A stretch of DNA of 64,000 nt from Martinezella miluonensis (GCF_900094545.1 NZ_FMAH01000018.1:1-64000), one strand, 5' to 3'; numbered from the stretch's first letter, positions 37,045 through 46,094 are shown. A program made the numbers and translations. Notes: generated by a model from the sequence alone, not told the origin.

Positions 37045-38247
37045 ATGGCAGCCTTCAAAACTCTCGACAATCTCACCGACATTACCGGCAAGCGCGTGCT
37101 CGTACGCGTCGACCTCAACGTGCCGGTCAAGGATGGCAAGGTCACCGATGCGACCCGCATCGAACGTGTCGCTCCGACGATTCTCGAACTGTCCGAAAAA
37201 GGCGCCAAGGTCATCCTGCTTGCTCATTTCGGCCGCCCAAAGGATGGCCCCTCCCCGGAGCTTTCCCTCGGCCTCATCGTACCAGCCGTCGAGGAAGTCC
37301 TGGATCATGCCGTTCTCTTCGCCTCCGACTGCATCGGCGCGGCAGCAGTCGAGGCCGTTGCCAAGATGAACGATGGCGACATCCTGCTGCTTGAAAACAC
37401 CCGCTTCCACAAGGAAGAAGAAAAGAACGACGCAGCCTTCACCAAGGCGCTCGCCGCCAATGGCGATATCTACGTCAACGACGCCTTCTCGGCCGCCCAT
37501 CGCGCGCATGCCTCCACCGAGGGCCTCGCCCACCTGCTGCCGGCCTACGCGGGCCGCACGATGCAGGCAGAGCTTGAAGCCCTGGAAAAGGGTCTGGGCA
37601 ATCCGGTCCGTCCGGTGGTCGCCATCGTCGGCGGCGCCAAGGTCTCCACCAAGATCGATCTTCTGATGAACCTGGTGAAGAGGGTCGATGCGCTTGTCAT
37701 CGGCGGCGGCATGGCCAACACTTTCCTCGCCGCCCGCGGCACCAATGTCGGCAAGTCGCTCTGCGAGCATGATCTCGCCGACACCGCCAAGCAGATCATG
37801 ATCGAGGCTGCCGCATCCGGCTGCGCGATCGTCCTGCCGGAAGACGGTGTCGTCGCCCGCGAGTTCAAGGCCGGCGCCGACAACGAAGTCGTTGCCATCG
37901 AGGCTATCCCGGCTGATGCCATGGTGCTCGATGTCGGTCCCAAGTCGGTCGAAGCTGTCAAGAATTGGATCGGTCGCGCCACCACCCTGGTCTGGAACGG
38001 CCCGCTCGGCGCCTTCGAAATCACGCCCTTCGATACCGCAACCGTCGCAGCTGCCAAATATGCCGCTGAATGCACCAAGGCCGGCAAGCTGACCTCCGTT
38101 GCCGGCGGTGGCGACACGGTCTCTGCGCTCAACCATGCCGGCGTTGCCGATGACTTCACCTACGTCTCGACAGCTGGCGGCGCCTTCCTCGAATGGATGG
38201 AAGGTAAGGTCCTCCCGGGCGTTGCCGTCCTGCAGGCCAGCAAATAA
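37045..38247 (+). CDS. pgk: Phosphoglycerate kinase
   Basis: The 400-residue monomeric glycolytic kinase shows [58 protein letters not shown] and the nucleotide loop [11 protein letters not shown]. Complete, with a terminator 27 bases after the stop. It belongs with gap, tkt and fba in a central-carbon island, though each seems to have its own end signal. Confidence 0.97.
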   Translation: MAAFKTLDNLTDITGKRVLVRVDLNVPVKDGKVTDATRIERVAPTILELSEKGAKVILLAHFGRPKDGPSPELSLGLIVPAVEEVLDHAVLFASDCIGAAAVEAVAKMNDGDILLLENTRFHKEEEKNDAAFTKALAANGDIYVNDAFSAAHRAHASTEGLAHLLPAYAGRTMQAELEALEKGLGNPVRPVVAIVGGAKVSTKIDLLMNLVKRVDALVIGGGMANTFLAARGTNVGKSLCEHDLADTAKQIMIEAAASGCAIVLPEDGVVAREFKAGADNEVVAIEAIPADAMVLDVGPKSVEAVKNWIGRATTLVWNGPLGAFEITPFDTATVAAAKYAAECTKAGKLTSVAGGGDTVSALNHAGVADDFTYVSTAGGAFLEWMEGKVLPGVAVLQASK

Positions 38248-38273
38248 GAAAACCGCTTCGTAGTGATTGATGG

Positions 38274-38305
38274 AAGCCGCGAAAGCTAAACCTTTCGCGG
38301 CTTTT
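38274..38305 (+). terminator. Rho-independent terminator after pgk
   Basis: AAGCCGCGAAAG (38274-38285) and CTTTCGCGGCTT (38292-38303) form a 12-bp stem with a 6-base loop, followed by TT. It separates pgk from the fba control region. Confidence 0.85.
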
Positions 38306-38324
38306 CCATGAATGCTAGGATAGC

Positions 38325-38367
38325 TTGAAAGACTTTCAAACGGTTGAAATCATTTCAATCGTTTCAA
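38325..38367. promoter_or_regulatory. Tandem palindromic operators upstream of fba
   Basis: Two nearly identical 15-bp perfect palindromes, TTGAAAGACTTTCAA (38325-38339) and TTGAAATCATTTCAA (38344-38358), have centres 19 bp apart. A third half-site TTTCAA follows at 38362-38367. Downstream, a CTATAT -10 match at 38416-38421 lacks a good -35, as expected for an activated or repressed promoter. The regulator is not in this window. TTGAAA-N-TTTCAA symmetry suggests a dimeric helix-turn-helix protein, for example of the LacI or GntR type. Confidence 0.7.
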
Positions 38368-38460
38368 TTAGTTAGCCTGCCATTTCCCTCCTTCTACACT
38401 TCTGTTATCGCCGATCTATATTGATCTTGTCGCCGACTGAAATCGCCTTGGAGAAACAAA

Positions 38461-39486
38461 ATGAGCGAACGAATTGAAGACATTGCCGTAAAAATGGTTG
38501 CTGGTGGCAAGGGCCTCCTGGCGGCGGACGAATCCACCGCCACGATCAAGAAGCGCTTCGACACCATCTCTCTCGTTTCCACGGAAGAGAGCCGCCGCGA
38601 CTATCGCGAAATGCTCTTCCGCTCCGACGACGCAATGAGGAAGTACATCTCCGGCGTCATCCTTTATGAAGAAACCCTTTTCCAGAAGGCCGCGGACGGC
38701 ACGCCCTTCGTCGACGTCATCAAAGCTGCAGACAGCATTCCCGGCATCAAAGTCGACCTCGGCGCCAAGCCGATGGCCGGCTTCCCCGGCGAAACCATCA
38801 CCGAAGGTCTCGATGGCCTCGCCGATCGTCTGGCGAAATATTATGAAGCCGGTGCCCGTTTCGCCAAATGGCGCGGCGTGATCGCCATCTCCGACAAGCT
38901 GCCGACCTTCGGCGCCATCAAGGCCAACGCCCACGCGCTCGCCCGCTATGCCGCGCTCTGCCAGCAGGCCAAGATCGTTCCAATCGTCGAGCCGGAAGTG
39001 CTGATGGACGGCGAACCCGGCACGCATGACATCGACCGCAGCGAAGAAGTCACCCGCTGGACGCTTCAGATCGCCTTCCAGGAACTCGCCGAAGCCCGCG
39101 TCAACCTCGAAGGCATGATCCTGAAGCCGAGCATGGTCATCGACGGCAAGAAGGTCCGCAAGGCCTCCGTCGAGCAGGTCGCCGAGCGCACCGTCAGGGT
39201 TCTGAAGGAAACCGTGCCTTCCGCCGTTCCGGGCATCGCTTTCCTCTCCGGCGGCCAGTCCACCGAAGAAGCAACGGCCCATCTCTCCGCTATCAACTCC
39301 GGTCATGATCTGCCCTGGCACGTCACCTTCTCCTACGGCCGCGCCCTGCAGGACAGCTCGCTGAAGGCATGGGGCGGCAAGCCCGAGAATGTCGCCGCCG
39401 GCCAGCGCGCCTTCACTCATCGCGCCGAGATGAACTATCTCGCCGCCAAGGGCAGCTGGACGAAGGATCGCGAACAGGCCGCCTGA
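38461..39486 (+). CDS. Class I fructose-bisphosphate aldolase
   Basis: A 341-residue Schiff-base aldolase, the eukaryote-like class. It has KGLLAADESTATIKKRF, VDLGAKPMAGFPGE, KWRGVIAISD, VEPEVLMDGEPGTHDI and the lysine in LEGMILKPSMV that forms the imine, then FLSGGQSTEEA. The length fits class I. The gene has a well-defined upstream operator region and its own terminator, so it is regulated apart from pgk. Confidence 0.95.
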   Translation: MSERIEDIAVKMVAGGKGLLAADESTATIKKRFDTISLVSTEESRRDYREMLFRSDDAMRKYISGVILYEETLFQKAADGTPFVDVIKAADSIPGIKVDLGAKPMAGFPGETITEGLDGLADRLAKYYEAGARFAKWRGVIAISDKLPTFGAIKANAHALARYAALCQQAKIVPIVEPEVLMDGEPGTHDIDRSEEVTRWTLQIAFQELAEARVNLEGMILKPSMVIDGKKVRKASVEQVAERTVRVLKETVPSAVPGIAFLSGGQSTEEATAHLSAINSGHDLPWHVTFSYGRALQDSSLKAWGGKPENVAAGQRAFTHRAEMNYLAAKGSWTKDREQAA

Positions 39487-39512
39487 TCTGATTTTGCGGT
39501 TTGAGTAAACGG

Positions 39513-39545
39513 GAAGTCCCCATCGCGATGCGGTGGGGGCTTTTT
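39513..39545 (+). terminator. Terminator after fba
   Basis: AAGTCCCCA and TGGGGGCTT arms (one G-T pair) around a short loop, followed by TTTTT. It lies about 27 bases past the fba stop. The remainder of the 300-base gap to phzF holds only the inverted repeat at 39633-39660. Confidence 0.8.
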
Positions 39546-39632
39546 GTTTGTGCCAGTGGCAGTTTGCCTCGAAAGCCTCTCATTCGAGGCATCCATCCAG
39601 CCGTTTAACCAGACGAGAAGACAGAGTTCGTC

Positions 39633-39660
39633 CCCTCTCCTTGTCAAAAACGGGAGAGGG
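39633..39660. repeat. Short inverted repeat, rhizobial REP-like
   Basis: CCCTCTCC (39633-39640) and GGAGAGGG (39653-39660) around a 12-base AT-rich loop. CCCTCTCC-type palindromes are common intergenic elements in rhizobia. Only one copy was noticed in this window. Confidence 0.45.
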
Positions 39661-39786
39661 CGATGGTGTGAGGCGCTCCTCGGAACGAGCCAATTGTGAA
39701 GTTGTCACCAGCACAAGTTCGCGCTTTAAGCGATGATCGGGCAGCCGCTATATCCCGGTGAACTTATGACAGCACCAGGAGCCGCC

Positions 39787-40704
39787 ATGAACACCGTTGC
39801 CTATGTTACCGTCGATGTCTTCACCTCGGAACGCTTCGTCGGCAATCCGCTTGCCGTCATACCCGATGCCCGCGGCCTGAGCAGCGATGCGATGCAGAAG
39901 ATCGCGACCGAGTTCAATTATTCGGAAACGACCTTCGTGCTGCCGCCGGAAAATCCCGATCACAGCGCGCGCGTCCGCATCTTCACGCCAACGGCGGAAA
40001 TCCCATTCGCCGGCCACCCCAATGTCGGCACCGCTTTCGCCCTCGGCCGGCAACGAGAAATCTTCGGAAAGCCCGTGGGCGATAGGCTGACCTTCGAGGA
40101 AGAGGCCGGCCTGGTGGAAGTAACGTTGCTGCGCAAAGGCGGCGACATCACGGGCGCGAGCATTCGCGCGCCGGGAAGTCTCACGGTCGGGGAGGCAGTT
40201 GCCGACGAGCTGATTGCACGCTGCGTGCAGATCGATCCGCTTTCGATCCGCCGCACACCGCATGCCCCGATCTTTGCGTCCGTCGGCCTGCCTTTCGCCT
40301 TCGCGGAGCTGGATAGTCTCGAAACGCTCGGAAAAGCATGGCCGAATGCCGCGGTTTTTGCTGAAGCGGCGGCGCGGCACAAGGAAGATAAGACCGGCTT
40401 CTCGCTCTTTCTCTACGTGCGCTCTACCGAAAACCCCTGGCATATCCGCGCCCGCATGTTTGCACCCCTCGACAATGTGACGGAAGATCCGGCGACCGGC
40501 AGCGCCTCTGCCGCACTCGGCGCCTATCTCACCTCGCTACTGCCGGCGCAGGACGCGGAGGTAAAAATCACCATCGAGCAGGGCGTAGAGATGGGCAGGC
40601 GCAGCGTGATCGGCGTCGAGGTCAGGAAAACTGCCGGCGTGGTAAACGAAGTCCTCCTGAGCGGCAGCAGCGTCCACGTCATGCGCGGGGAAATCCTGCT
40701 CTGA
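39787..40704 (+). CDS. PhzF-family isomerase/epimerase
   Basis: A 305-residue PhzF-like protein. The N-terminal motif VDVFTSERFVGNPLAVIPDA, the catalytic glutamate in FNYSETTFVLPP, FTPTAEIPFAGHPNVGTAFAL, and EDPATGSASAALGAYL are all family hallmarks. The ATG at 39787 is preceded by AGGAG at good spacing; upstream ATGs at 39733 and 39766 have none. Biochemical role unknown; most PhzF relatives act on small amino-acid-like substrates. Confidence 0.92.
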   Translation: MNTVAYVTVDVFTSERFVGNPLAVIPDARGLSSDAMQKIATEFNYSETTFVLPPENPDHSARVRIFTPTAEIPFAGHPNVGTAFALGRQREIFGKPVGDRLTFEEEAGLVEVTLLRKGGDITGASIRAPGSLTVGEAVADELIARCVQIDPLSIRRTPHAPIFASVGLPFAFAELDSLETLGKAWPNAAVFAEAAARHKEDKTGFSLFLYVRSTENPWHIRARMFAPLDNVTEDPATGSASAALGAYLTSLLPAQDAEVKITIEQGVEMGRRSVIGVEVRKTAGVVNEVLLSGSSVHVMRGEILL

Positions 40705-40726
40705 AAGAAGGTGCGGCGTCCTGAAA

Positions 40727-40743
40727 GGGCCGATATCCGGCCC
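40727..40743 (-). terminator. Weak hairpin between phzF and the small membrane protein gene
   Basis: GGGCCG (40727-40732) and CGGCCC (40738-40743) around ATATC. On the minus strand it is followed by TTTC, so it could end the small membrane protein transcript, and on the plus strand the phzF transcript less well. Confidence 0.4.
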
Positions 40744-40751
40744 AAAACGCC

Positions 40752-40913
40752 TTAAAGCGTCTCGTTGATGACCAGCGCGATTGCCCAGGCAACGAAGGCG
40801 ATGATGGCGATCTTCCAGAAATCGCCCCGGCGCTTGAGACCTGGCAGCCCCAAAGGCTTGATCAGCTGCACCGCCATGGCGAGCAGCAGCAGCACCCCGA
40901 TGGCTTTTGTCAC
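40752..40913 (-). CDS. Small conserved membrane protein
   Basis: 53 residues from a GTG at 40913: two hydrophobic segments (AIGVLLLLAMAVQLI and IAIIAFVAWAIALVI) separated by the basic turn PGLKRRGDFW, a hairpin-like topology with a Pro-Leu-Gly rich bend. The frame is open to an ATG at 40985, but those extra residues are translated from a palindromic repeat (40941-40989), so the shorter form is preferred. Function unknown. Confidence 0.6.
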   Translation of the reverse strand: MTKAIGVLLLLAMAVQLIKPLGLPGLKRRGDFWKIAIIAFVAWAIALVINETL

Positions 40914-40940
40914 GCTATTTTTCCCCGTTTGCGCAAGAAT

Positions 40941-40989
40941 GAGCATGGCCGCGACCAAAAACCGCTGCGCGGTTTTCGCGATCATGCTC
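40941..40989. repeat. Palindromic intergenic element, short copy
   Basis: Outer arms GAGCATG/CATGCTC with CGCGA/TCGCG extend inward, then an inner stem AAACCGC (40959-40965) and GCGGTTT (40969-40975) around TGC. The core GCGCAGCGGTTTT on the minus strand matches the core of the longer elements at 22967, 48466 and 62301. Confidence 0.7.
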
Positions 40990-41125
40990 TAATCGTCATA
41001 GGACGGACATTTTTCCGCGCCAACAGACTGTTTCTACACGCCGATAGCGGCAATCCGGGACACAATCAATAGTGAATGCGGGCAGGAAGGAATTCCTGTC
41101 TTATCGGCTCCTTAAGCGGGGCCGC

Positions 41126-42415
41126 ATGAAGGTGAGGAGCATGAAAAGAAATATTTTGCCCGTATTGGCCTTGCTGTTCGGTACGCTTTTCCTGTTTACG
41201 GGAAACGGCCTGCATAGCCTCTTGCTGCCGGTGCGTGGCACGGCGGAAGGCTATGCAACCACGACGCTCGGTCTGCTCGGCACGACCTGGGCCACAGGTT
41301 TCGTCCTCGGCTGCCTGACTGCTCCGAAGCTGGTCAGACGCATCGGCCATGTTCGTGCCTTTTCGGGCTTCATCTCCGTCATCGCCATCATAGCGCTGTT
41401 GACCGGTATCATCGTTGACCCGATCTGGTGGGTGGCGCTGCGCGCCGTGACCGGTTTCTGCACGGCCGGCACCTCGATGATCATCGAAAGTTGGCTCAAC
41501 GAGCGCGCCACCAATGAGAGCCGCGGCGCGATCTTCTCGCTCTATATCGGCATCACCCTCATCGGCGCGGTCGCCGGCCAGATGATGGTACCCTTCGCCG
41601 ATATCCACACGCCCATTCTCTTCATGATGTGCGGCATCTGCTATTGCGTCGCCATGCTGCCGACCACCCTGTCGACTGCCGCCTCTCCGCAGCCGCTCAA
41701 GGCCGTCAGCCTCGACCTGAAGGCGCTCTACCGCAATTCGCCGGTGGCCTCGCTTGGTATCCTGCTGGTTGGCATCGCCAACGGCGCATACGGCACGCTC
41801 GGCGCCGTCTTCGGCGCCAATGCCGGCCTTTCCCAGAGCGATATCGCGCTGATGATGAGCTTGACCATCTTTGCCGGCGCCGTCATGCAGCTGCCGGCCG
41901 GCCGACTTTCGGATCGCATCGACCGCCGCTACGTGTTGGCGGGCATGGCAGCCGTCGCGGCCGTGGATGGCCTGCTGCTTTTCCTGCTGCAGCCCGGCAG
42001 CCCTTATTTCCTCATCAGCATGGTGGTGATCTACGGCGCCTTCGCCAACACGCTCTACCCGATCGCCGTCGCCCATGCCAACGACTTCGCCGCGCCGGAG
42101 GATTTCGTCAAAGTTTCCGGCGGCCTGCTGCTGCTCTACGGCATCGGCACGATCATCGGCCCGACGATCGGCGGCCCGGTCATGTCTTCCGTCGGTCCCT
42201 ACTCCCTCTTCTTCCTAACAGCTCTCGCCCATGTACTGATCACGTCCTATTCCATCTTCCGCAGCCGCCGCCGCGCCGCCAAACCCGCAGGCGATCGCGA
42301 CGCCTATACGACTATGCCGTCCGCCAATGCGCAGATGATCACACCCGAGAGCATGGCGCTTGCACGAAGCGAGACTTCAAAAAAGGACGATATATCTATA
42401 AATTACGGTACCTGA
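41126..42415 (+). CDS. MFS transporter
   Basis: A 12-helix major facilitator protein of about 429 residues: LPVLALLFGTLFLFTGNGLH, the first-half loop APKLVRRIGHVR, and the second-half repeat LPAGRLSDRIDRRYVLAG, the MFS A-motif. The best starts are ATG at 41126 or 41141; a frame to 41072 is open but unlikely. Substrate unknown. The DUF1192 gene begins 27 bases after its stop. Confidence 0.88.
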   Translation: MKVRSMKRNILPVLALLFGTLFLFTGNGLHSLLLPVRGTAEGYATTTLGLLGTTWATGFVLGCLTAPKLVRRIGHVRAFSGFISVIAIIALLTGIIVDPIWWVALRAVTGFCTAGTSMIIESWLNERATNESRGAIFSLYIGITLIGAVAGQMMVPFADIHTPILFMMCGICYCVAMLPTTLSTAASPQPLKAVSLDLKALYRNSPVASLGILLVGIANGAYGTLGAVFGANAGLSQSDIALMMSLTIFAGAVMQLPAGRLSDRIDRRYVLAGMAAVAAVDGLLLFLLQPGSPYFLISMVVIYGAFANTLYPIAVAHANDFAAPEDFVKVSGGLLLLYGIGTIIGPTIGGPVMSSVGPYSLFFLTALAHVLITSYSIFRSRRRAAKPAGDRDAYTTMPSANAQMITPESMALARSETSKKDDISINYGT

Positions 42416-42442
42416 TCCCTTTAAGGGAAAGGAGGAGCCGAA

Positions 42443-42634
42443 ATGAGCATATTCGACGACGATCGTCGGCAGCAGCCATCGGCGCATGAAATCGGCAGCG
42501 ACTTGTCGCTGCTGTCGGTCGACGAGCTGAAAAACCGCATAGCCTTGCTCAAGAGCGAGATCACCAGGTTGGAAGAAGAGATCGCCGCTAAGGCATCCGG
42601 CCGCGAAGCGGCGGAAAGCCTCTTCCGTTTTTGA
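42443..42634 (+). CDS. DUF1192 small protein
   Basis: A 63-residue protein of the DUF1192 family, conserved in alphaproteobacteria: acidic N-terminus MSIFDDDRRQQPSAHEIG, then LSLLSVDELKNRIALLKSEI and a short coiled coil. The ribosome site AAAGGAGGAG lies ahead of the ATG. Function unknown. In rhizobia it commonly precedes the RcdA-like gene, as here. Confidence 0.85.
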   Translation: MSIFDDDRRQQPSAHEIGSDLSLLSVDELKNRIALLKSEITRLEEEIAAKASGREAAESLFRF

Positions 42635-42744
42635 AAAGAGTGCCCGGCGCAAAACCTGGGGTGGCAAGTGTAACATTGAGACATGCTCAACAGAATGTTA
42701 AGCTTTACGACATATTACTATGATCATCCAGATTCGCTCTGGAC

Positions 42745-42783
42745 TCAGACGATTCCTCGACTTGGCGAATTGGTCTGATTTTT
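42745..42783 (+). terminator. Terminator-like hairpin 1
   Basis: TCAGACGATTC (42745-42755) pairs with GAATTGGTCTGA (42767-42778) apart from one bulged G and a G-U pair, followed by TTTTT (42779-42783). It would end the MFS-DUF1192 transcript or a small RNA. Confidence 0.6.
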
Positions 42784-42800
42784 CTCCCTGTTTTACCTTG

Positions 42801-42828
42801 AGAGCCGCTTTTGCGGCTCTTCTTTTTT
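42801..42828 (+). terminator. Terminator-like hairpin 2
   Basis: AGAGCCGC (42801-42808), four T bases, and GCGGCTCT (42813-42820) with a T-rich tail. Perfect 8-bp stem, 18 bases after the first hairpin's T-run. Confidence 0.8.
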
Positions 42829-43003
42829 GCCATGTATCGTCCTCCCCGACGAAACTGTGGAGATTAACCCTTTCTTAAGAATCGCCTTGCGAATTTCAGT
42901 TAAAACTACCATCTTAAAGTCATAAAAGCGGATGCCGAAAGCTCTTAGGGACTTGACCGGCTTTTCCTGAACAAAAGTGTTGCGTGAAGCAGGGATTTAT
43001 TCG

Positions 43004-43519
43004 ATGTCGGAACTTGGGTTGAACACGATCAGCTTTGCTGGCCACGCAGCATCGTCGGCACAGTTCAGAGCGCTGTATTCAGAAGGCATGTCGCTGGTTG
43101 AGGAAACCGCCGGTTATCTCGACGGACAGGGCCGCGCCGCTTCCAAGGTTCTGCCGCGGATGGCCTCCGTACTCTACGCCGCCGAATCCATGCGGCTGAC
43201 GACCCGCCTCATGCAGATGGCTTCCTGGCTGCTGCTACAGCGCGCTGTCAACAACGGCGAAATGTCCCGCGACCAGGTTCTCGCAGAAAAGAACAAGGTT
43301 CGGCTCGACGGCTTCAACGTCGACCGCACCGCCCCCGGCTGGAACGATCTGCCGGAATCCTTCCGTGACCTCGTCGAGCGCTCCCTTCGGCTTCAGAACC
43401 GCGTCGCCCTGCTCGACCGCGAGATCTACCGCCCGACCGAGCCTGCGATCGTTCCGGACAATCAGAACAGCGTCAAGGCGCAGCTCACCCTGCTGCAGAC
43501 TGCCTTCGGCAACAACTGA
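43004..43519 (+). CDS. rcdA: RcdA-like regulator (DUF1465)
   Basis: A 171-residue helical protein of the DUF1465 family. The Caulobacter member RcdA is an adaptor for CtrA degradation by ClpXP. Features include AHSAQFRALYSEGM-like helix 1, ESMRLTTRLMQMASWLLLQRAV and SLRLQNRVALLDREI. The start at 43004 (MSELGLNTISFAG) has AGGG before it. Assignment to cell-cycle control is from family; the ClpX or CtrA genes are not nearby. Confidence 0.88.
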   Translation: MSELGLNTISFAGHAASSAQFRALYSEGMSLVEETAGYLDGQGRAASKVLPRMASVLYAAESMRLTTRLMQMASWLLLQRAVNNGEMSRDQVLAEKNKVRLDGFNVDRTAPGWNDLPESFRDLVERSLRLQNRVALLDREIYRPTEPAIVPDNQNSVKAQLTLLQTAFGNN

Positions 43520-43720
43520 GCTGATCGCAACATCGATGACGGATTTCAACCGGCTGCGCCTCGCGCGGCCGGTTTTGCTTTGTCGTCGCTCCACGGCCGA
43601 CCCCAGGTGGCGACAGGCGCGCTTGACGAATTTCGCAAAGCAACTGTAAAAGTGTCCCTGCGTGTTCTCTCAACCTTAGAGAGCCGCGCGAGCTGATATC
43701 AAATGTGCCTGGAGGTCCCA

Positions 43721-43831
43721 ATGCGCCGACTCACTTCTCACGAAAATCAAATCCGAAATTCTGAGAAGATGATAGAACATGCGCACTTTGAATTTGGGCA
43801 TACTGGCCCACGTAGATGCAGGCAAGACTAG
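43721..43831 (+). CDS. Possible leader ORF upstream of the ribosomal protection gene
   Basis: A 36-codon ORF begins at an ATG with a strong GGAGG site five bases upstream, and ends inside the start of the next gene in another frame. A 7-bp inverted repeat CTTCTCA/TGAGAAG (43734-43740, 43762-43768) lies within it. The ribosome site of the ORF is much better than that of the following gene. It may be a translation-coupled leader, as seen with some tet genes, or chance. Confidence 0.4.
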   Translation: MRRLTSHENQIRNSEKMIEHAHFEFGHTGPRRCRQD

Positions 43832-45715
43832 CCTTACGGAGCGACTCCTTTTTGACGTAGGCGTAATCGACAAGCTCGGCAGCGTCGATGGCGGCAATAC
43901 CCAGACCGATAGTCTCGATCTCGAACGGCAGCGTGAATCACCATCGCGACCGCAGTGGTGTCGTTTACCATCGGCGATCTGGTAGTAAATCTCATCGACA
44001 CGCCCGGTCACCCCGACTTCATCGCCGAGGTCGAGCGTGTCCTGCAATTGCTGGATGCGGCGATCGTCGTCGTCTCGGCCGTTGAAGGCGTGCAGCCTCA
44101 AACCCGCGTGCTGGTCCGTGCCCTGAGACAGCTCGGCGTCCCCTTTCTGTTCTTCATAAACAAGATCGACCGCCTCGGCGCACGCTATGAGGAAGTCCTT
44201 CAGGAGATTGCGAGCCAGTTATGCACGCATCCGATCGCAATGTCGCTCATCCACGATGCCGGCAGCAAGCTCGCCAAAGTCGAGGCTGCCGACACGGCGA
44301 AAGAGCCCCATCTCGGTGCTATTTGTGAGGCACTTGCGGCCGGCGACGAAGGGATAATGGACGACTACATTCTAGCGCCCGACCGACTAACTCCCCAAAG
44401 GCTCGAACACGCTCTCGCAGATCAGGTGGCGAGAGGCCTGATACATCCGGCCTTTGCCGGCGTGGCCATGAGCGGCGCAGGGGTCCCTGCCCTGATATCG
44501 GCGATAAAAACCCTATTGCCGAGCCGCCGGCCGGATCCCGATGGGCCGGTCAGCGGCAAGATCTTCAAGATCGAACGCGGATGGGGCGGCGAAAAACTGG
44601 CATATCTATGCGTTACGTCGGGTACGATCACGGTCCGGGATTACCTCGATCTGCCGAAAGGTCCCGCGAAGGTGAGCAGCATCCAACTTTTCGATGACGG
44701 TCATGTCGACAAGGTCACACGGGTCGGTGCGGGGCGGATTGCCAAGATTGGCGGGCTGGCCGGTGCGCGGATCGGCGATTCGATCGGTGGCGAAAACTCC
44801 ACGCGCGGCAATCTCCATTTCCAGCCGCCGACGCTGGAAACCAGAGTTCGCCCATCCCGCCCCGCCGACAATGCGGCGCTATGGCTGGCGCTCATGCAAC
44901 TGTCCGATCAGGATCCGCTCATCAATTTGCGCACCAACGAGGGCGCGACCGAGATATTCGTCTCGCTCTATGGGGAGGTGCAAAAGGAAGTCATCCAGGC
45001 AACTCTGGCCAACGATTTCGGGCTGGAGGCGCTTTTCGAGGAAAGCACGATCATCCATGCCGAACGCCCGATCGGCATCGGCGGCGCGATCGAGATCATA
45101 TTCAAGGAGCCCAATCCCTTTCTCGCGACAGTCGGCCTGCGTGTTGAACCAAGGCCGCCGGGAGCAGGAAACCGTTTCGCATTTGAGGTTGACATCGGGC
45201 AGATGCCGGCAAGCTTCTATCGTGCCGTCGAGGAGACAGTCTTCGAAACGCTGAAAGAGGGCATCTTCGGCTGGCAGGTCATCGATTGCCATGTTGCCAT
45301 GACCGCGGCGCGCCAAAGCTCGCCGGCAACCACGGCCGTCGATTTTCGCAGGCTGACGCCGCTGGTATTGGCCGCCGCCCTCACATCGGCGCAAACGGTG
45401 GTATGCGAACCGATCGATCGCTTCCAACTCGAAGTGCCGACGGCGGCGTTGACCGGAATACTTACCTTGCTGGCGAAATCAGGCGCATCGACCAGGGAGT
45501 CCGTCATTACAGCCGGCATCGCCCGACTCGAGGGTACGGTCGCTTCGGCGCTGATCCAGGGGATTCAAAAGCAGCTTCCCGGACTGACAAGCGGCGCTGG
45601 CGTGCTGGATCACACTTTCGATCACTATGCGCCGATCGAAGGTTCGCCGCCCCTGCGCCAGCGCGCAAGCGCCAATCCGTTCGACCGCGCCGATTACCTG
45701 CAGCGGATACGCTGA
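43779..45715 (+). pseudogene. Tet(M)-family ribosomal protection GTPase, disrupted by a frameshift
   Basis: EF-G-like translational GTPase. The first frame (43779-43985) carries the P-loop [12 protein letters not shown] and [11 protein letters not shown], then goes off frame. The second frame (43955-45715) picks up at [21 protein letters not shown]. One missing G near 43935 explains this: restoring it gives [20 protein letters not shown], the classic switch I block, and a protein of 645 residues, the family length. As given, the product is broken before the DTPGH loop. It could be a true mutation, a sequencing error, or a slippage site. Confidence 0.85.
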
Positions 45716-45819
45716 CCGGGTGCAGCGGCAACAGCCGCGGGGTAGCTCTCGACGATGGCGATACGTCCGAAGGCTGCCCCACTAATGACCTGCCGCAGGC
45801 ATCCAGCGATTCACGCAAT

Positions 45820-45849
45820 AAAAAAGCCCGGCAAAACCGGGCTTTTTTT
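45820..45849. terminator. Bidirectional terminator
   Basis: AAAAAAGCCCGG (45820-45831) and CCGGGCTTTTTT (45837-45848) form a 12-bp stem with T-runs for both strands. It separates the convergent GTPase pseudogene and rpmE. Confidence 0.9.
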
Positions 45850-45872
45850 CAAAACATCGAATCGCGAAGCGA

Positions 45873-46094
45873 TTAGATGCCGAGACCGCCGAAGCGCTTG
45901 TTGAACTTCGAAACGCGGCCGGCGCGGTCGAGCATCTGCTGGTTGCCGCCGGTCCAGGCCGGGTGGGACTTGCTGTCGATTTCGAGGTTCATGACAGCGC
46001 CTTCAGAACCCCAGGTCGAGCGGGTTTCGTATTCGGTGCCGTCGGTCATGACTACCTTGATGGTGTGGTAGTCGGGATGGATGTTCGCCTTCAT
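45873..46094 (-). CDS. rpmE: 50S ribosomal protein bL31, zinc-free form
   Basis: 73 residues starting [19 protein letters not shown], with [20 protein letters not shown] and [13 protein letters not shown] at the end. It lacks the CxxC pairs of zinc-binding L31, so it is the C-minus type usual in alphaproteobacteria. The frame extends to 46145 but the MKANIHP start is the family standard. Confidence 0.96.
   Translation of the reverse strand: MKANIHPDYHTIKVVMTDGTEYETRSTWGSEGAVMNLEIDSKSHPAWTGGNQQMLDRAGRVSKFNKRFGGLGI

Larger units (their letters stand above)
42635..43003 (+). other. Gap with tandem terminators before rcdA
   Basis: 369 bases without an open gene. It includes two hairpins with T-runs (42745-42783 and 42801-42828) and AT-rich sequence after them that should hold the rcdA promoter. 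The DNA at about 42660-42745 could be the body of a short RNA. Confidence 0.5.
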
